From positions 1-64,000 of the forward strand of contig JAWKLX010000047.1 of assembly GCA_041392505.1 (NCBI GenBank): a stretch of 64,000 bases of DNA, in the 5' to 3' direction. Within the stretch, counting starts at the first letter, position 1. Each line of letters starts with the position of its first letter. The notes beneath the pieces were generated by a model. It searched no databases. It was not told where the DNA came from and saw only the letters and a program-made list of their open reading frames with translations. Origin of the DNA: UBA6168 sp041392505 (GTDB lineage: Bacteria; Bacteroidota; Bacteroidia; Chitinophagales; Saprospiraceae). A program made the position numbers and the translations under genes. This document shows, one piece after another, positions 61,283-64,000 of the stretch.

Positions 61283-62638
61283 TTAAACCAATGTTGCCGT
61301 TTTAAATTTTTTATACACTTTTAATATTTTCTCAAAATGGCGTTCCTCTGTTTCAGGAGAGCCTAATGGTTTTTCATATTTAAAACGTTTTATTTTTTTT
61401 GCCAAATCAGAACTATCCTTGACTTTAAATAATTCGCAACCCTGTCCGTAAAAACCAGCCAGTTCTGCACAGCCACCTATGTCTGATGCTAAAACATTGA
61501 CGCCACACGCAATTGCTTCATGAAAAACATAAGGCCCAGTTTCAGACACCTCGGACGGAATAATTAGGCAGTGCCCAGTTTCTAAAATAGCTTTTATTTC
61601 TTTTTGTGACAAAACACCGAAAAATGAAACATCACTTCTTTTCTTAATTTTATTTACCAAGACATTGATCGATGGCTCCATATCGCCTGCCCCTCCTATT
61701 AAAAGCAATTCTCTATTGTCTAATTCTTCCAACTGAAGCCATGCTTTCAATAATGTTTGAATACCTTTTAATTTTTGAAAACGACCTACATATATGAATT
61801 TAATTTTCGAATGATTCTCCCGTGCCGTTTTTTGCGTATCGGACAAATACAATTTATTTATTCCGTGCCGGATAAGCGCTATTTTATTATTTTCGATTCC
61901 AAACCTTAAAAGCGAAGCTTGGCATTGTTCAGAGAAAACGAACCATTGATCAATTAATTTATAAAATCTTTCAAATGAGCTTATGCTTAAATGAACTAGG
62001 TGCTTTGTCTTTAAAATTGCAGGCACTTTTTCTGAAAAAGTAATATTTGGAAAAAATGGCTGAATAATACGCACTGTTTTTTCGGAGAGGCCCAACCGAT
62101 TGGACAAAACACACTTGGAGCACTCCACAGTATTTGGACGGATTGAACAGTTTTTTTTATTAAAATACAATAATGATCCGCTTGGGCAAGTCTCAACTAC
62201 ATGATAAGTAAATGCAATGGTTGATTCTGGAGAATGTTCTTTAAGCGCATTAATCAATGCAGTACCTACCAATGCGGTATGACCATGCAAATGCAAAACA
62301 TTAATAGTCTCTTTTTCCCATAATTTATTCAGACAAGATGTCCATGATTTTTCCCATTGAGAATGGTACCTGCTGTATATTTCGTCCGTATTCACTTTGT
62401 TGGAGCAACCGATAACAGGAATGCCTTCGTGAATATATCTCACTACTTTAATAAATCCATCTTGATAAAAAACATTATACTGATTAGTTTTTTCCTCTGG
62501 CACACCTGCTAATATTTCCACCTCATGCCCATTTTTCAATAACTCTTTAGCCAAGGCTGACACATATAATTCGGAACCACCCCACGCATGGGGAAAATAA
62601 CTAAATGTAGCAAGTATTATTTTAGAATTATTTTGCAA
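61283..62638 (-). CDS. Glycosyltransferase family 4
   Basis: The 451-residue enzyme has the N-terminal loop SYFPHAWGGSELYVSALAKE, an insertion with four Cys (CSIRPNTVECSKCVLSNRLG near residue 163), then IKFIYVGRFQKLKGIQTLLK and the donor site LIIPSEVSETGPYVFHEAIA. The cysteine-rich insertion may bind a metal and is seen in some large GT4 enzymes. It lies between an FkbM gene and another GT and abuts both. Confidence 0.9.
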   Translation of the reverse strand: MQNNSKIILATFSYFPHAWGGSELYVSALAKELLKNGHEVEILAGVPEEKTNQYNVFYQDGFIKVVRYIHEGIPVIGCSNKVNTDEIYSRYHSQWEKSWTSCLNKLWEKETINVLHLHGHTALVGTALINALKEHSPESTIAFTYHVVETCPSGSLLYFNKKNCSIRPNTVECSKCVLSNRLGLSEKTVRIIQPFFPNITFSEKVPAILKTKHLVHLSISSFERFYKLIDQWFVFSEQCQASLLRFGIENNKIALIRHGINKLYLSDTQKTARENHSKIKFIYVGRFQKLKGIQTLLKAWLQLEELDNRELLLIGGAGDMEPSINVLVNKIKKRSDVSFFGVLSQKEIKAILETGHCLIIPSEVSETGPYVFHEAIACGVNVLASDIGGCAELAGFYGQGCELFKVKDSSDLAKKIKRFKYEKPLGSPETEERHFEKILKVYKKFKTATLV

Positions 62639-62645
62639 TTAAAAT

Positions 62646-63428
62646 TTATCGAGGTGTGAAAACAAATACATCGTAAGTGATTTCTTTACCTTCTTTTATT
62701 TTTAAAACTATTTTCTCAATCGGTTGGTGAATCTCAAAAACAAAATCGTCCACATATCTCAAATTAAATAACTGATCTTTTTTGCCATCCTTAATTAAAA
62801 GGTCAAGAATGGCTAAAGTTTCTTCTTGAAAATGAGGCAGATTGGCTTCGAAGCTAATGATCGGTGGCAGTTCACTCAGTCCTTTAAGAACAGGCAATTC
62901 AAACCCTTCCACATCTATCTTGATATAATCAGGCGTGCCATATTTTCCAACTAAATGATCGAGTGTCGTTACTTTTACTTTGACTTCTTTTAATTGTTTG
63001 GGTTGGTGATTCTCAAGCAACCATTCTTTTTGTTTTTCACTCAATGTATTATAAGCCGATCCATCTTCTTCTACAAAAAAAGTAGCAACCCCTTCGCTAT
63101 CACCAAGGGCAACTTGTTCCAAGGCAACTTGTTTATTGTTTCCATATCGAATATTTAATGCCCTAAAACAATTCTGATCTGGCTCAACACTAACCACCCT
63201 GTCGGATAATTTTTTAAAAGCATAAGTTTTATCCCCCCAATTAGCGCCAACATCAAATATTAGGTTTAATTTTTTGCCAAAAGCGTTTTGGTAAAAATTA
63301 AAATCATTTTCAAGGTCTTTTAAATAAGTCGGGTTTTTTATTTTCAGGAGTTTATAATAAAGGCCCGAATACCTAATACGCTGATATATGCCTGTATCAT
63401 GCATGAATTTCATGACTGCACTTTTCAT
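62646..63428 (-). CDS. FkbM family methyltransferase, copy C
   Basis: The 260-residue protein has motif I LIFDVGANWGDKTYAFKKL, ribose-binding VSVEPDQNCFRALN and post-motif IKIDVEGFELPVLKGL. It differs clearly from copies A and B outside the shared motifs, so the three probably methylate different positions. The glycosyltransferase gene follows after 7 bases. The start sits downstream of a small TGTCTG/CAGACA hairpin (63448-63465). Confidence 0.88.
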   Translation of the reverse strand: MKSAVMKFMHDTGIYQRIRYSGLYYKLLKIKNPTYLKDLENDFNFYQNAFGKKLNLIFDVGANWGDKTYAFKKLSDRVVSVEPDQNCFRALNIRYGNNKQVALEQVALGDSEGVATFFVEEDGSAYNTLSEKQKEWLLENHQPKQLKEVKVKVTTLDHLVGKYGTPDYIKIDVEGFELPVLKGLSELPPIISFEANLPHFQEETLAILDLLIKDGKKDQLFNLRYVDDFVFEIHQPIEKIVLKIKEGKEITYDVFVFTPR

Positions 63429-63505
63429 TTAATAAATTCGTTTTATTTGTCTGGTTTATCAGACATGGGCGGTTTTAAAAAAAATTCAAATGCAAAGAAT
63501 TCTAT

Positions 63506-64000
63506 TTATAGTGTATTAAAAATTTCGTAAACCTGTTTTGCCCTATCTTTATAACTATATCCTGAAATTAAAGAACGCTGTCTCGCATTATTGCCAATTA
63601 CTGAAGCAGCTGTATCAGGCATATTTAATATTTCTTTTGCCTTCGCTACCATTTCTTTTTTTGAAGCATATAAAAACACTTCTTCTTTATCTTTAAAAAA
63701 CTCGTTGTGCTCCCTACTTGTTGGGCCAAGCATAATACTCCCTGCAGCGGGTATCTCAAAAGTCCGCATGTTGTGTGATCCGAAATTGTGAGGGCGAAAC
63801 ACATTTAATTGTACCCGGTAATTGTGCATGTTCTGCCAAAATTCCAAATCATGAATAGGTCCTCCTATTTTTATATTTGGCATTTTGGGTAAAGTCTTTT
63901 CCCAAAAATTTCCAAACACGTGAACCTCCAAACCTTCCTGTGCTAATGCCGTTAAATATTCTATCCGTGTTTTATCAGGATTTCCAATAAAACAAATTGC
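63506..64000 (-). CDS. CgeB-like glycosyltransferase (partial, runs off the right edge)
   Basis: The frame stays open to the window end, giving 164 residues of the C-terminal part. It starts AICFIGNPDKTRIEYLTALA, then GLEVHVFGNFWEK, a linker and the donor-binding motif VFRPHNFGSHNMRTFEIPAA, ending with a C-terminal helix. This is the Glyco_trans_1_2/CgeB pattern. No true start lies inside the window: TTG at 63931 is an internal codon, because upstream text is clearly in the same domain. The gene is the first visible member of the glycan cluster, which continues beyond 64 kb. Confidence 0.8.
   Translation of the reverse strand, partial: AICFIGNPDKTRIEYLTALAQEGLEVHVFGNFWEKTLPKMPNIKIGGPIHDLEFWQNMHNYRVQLNVFRPHNFGSHNMRTFEIPAAGSIMLGPTSREHNEFFKDKEEVFLYASKKEMVAKAKEILNMPDTAASVIGNNARQRSLISGYSYKDRAKQVYEIFNTL

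Overview
The window looks like a chromosomal segment of a Bacteroidota bacterium. The evidence is a PorD-type type IX secretion (T9SS) component, a secreted nuclease with a T9SS sorting tail, a Bacteroidota-type RNA polymerase omega subunit, a DUF6427 membrane protein, and repeated TAnnTTTG -7 elements upstream of genes. Placement in the Saprospirales is a guess from the general look of the proteins. Every function below was read from motifs and remembered family features; no search was run.

Region 1 (1-4500): the tail of a possible toxin overlapping a HTH-like protein, a WG-repeat gene broken by an in-frame stop, a complete ISAs1-family insertion sequence, a small anti-sigma-type ATPase and ybeY. 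Region 2 (4700-12800, mostly minus): an ATP-grasp enzyme, glgC, a 1347-residue protein built like mammalian soluble adenylyl cyclase, and a DUF6427 membrane protein. Region 3 (12.8-13.8 kb): no protein gene, but five copies of TTCATGGGAT interleaved with hairpins and terminator-like structures, read here as a candidate non-coding RNA locus. Region 4 (13.8-21.2 kb, minus): gpsA, an MFS transporter, the housekeeping run bamD-rpoZ-coaBC-porD, and a parA pair. Region 5 (21.4-29.3 kb, mostly plus): ferritin, lgt, two serine-active-site penicillin-binding/beta-lactamase-fold enzymes and a coiled-coil membrane protein. It is followed by a MITE-like element carrying a 58-bp perfect palindrome.

Region 6 (29.7-43 kb, mostly minus): secreted or envelope proteins (T9SS endonuclease, TlpA-like lipoprotein, MOSC protein, M16 protease, an M50 peptidase/TPR fusion next to a papain-like protease, TPR lipoprotein, Ppx/GppA, rhomboid protease).

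Region 7 (43-64 kb, all minus, running off the right edge): a surface-polysaccharide biosynthesis cluster. It has six or seven glycosyltransferases, an O-antigen polymerase-like protein, three FkbM methyltransferases, an asparagine-synthase-type amidotransferase, a phytanoyl-CoA dioxygenase-like enzyme, an SGNH hydrolase and two NodU/CmcH-type carbamoyltransferases. One carbamoyltransferase is followed by DUF5989 (only 49 residues) and SxtJ, the small membrane partners seen with carbamoyltransferases elsewhere. Together these genes would build a glycan decorated with carbamoyl, methyl and amide groups.

Points that most deserve a second look: the hairpin/repeat RNA locus, the sAC-like protein, the MITE with its palindrome, the carbamoyltransferase-DUF5989-SxtJ module with its two bracketing hairpins, and two apparent gene lesions (the stop in the WG-repeat gene and a one-base shift at the start of the dioxygenase gene).
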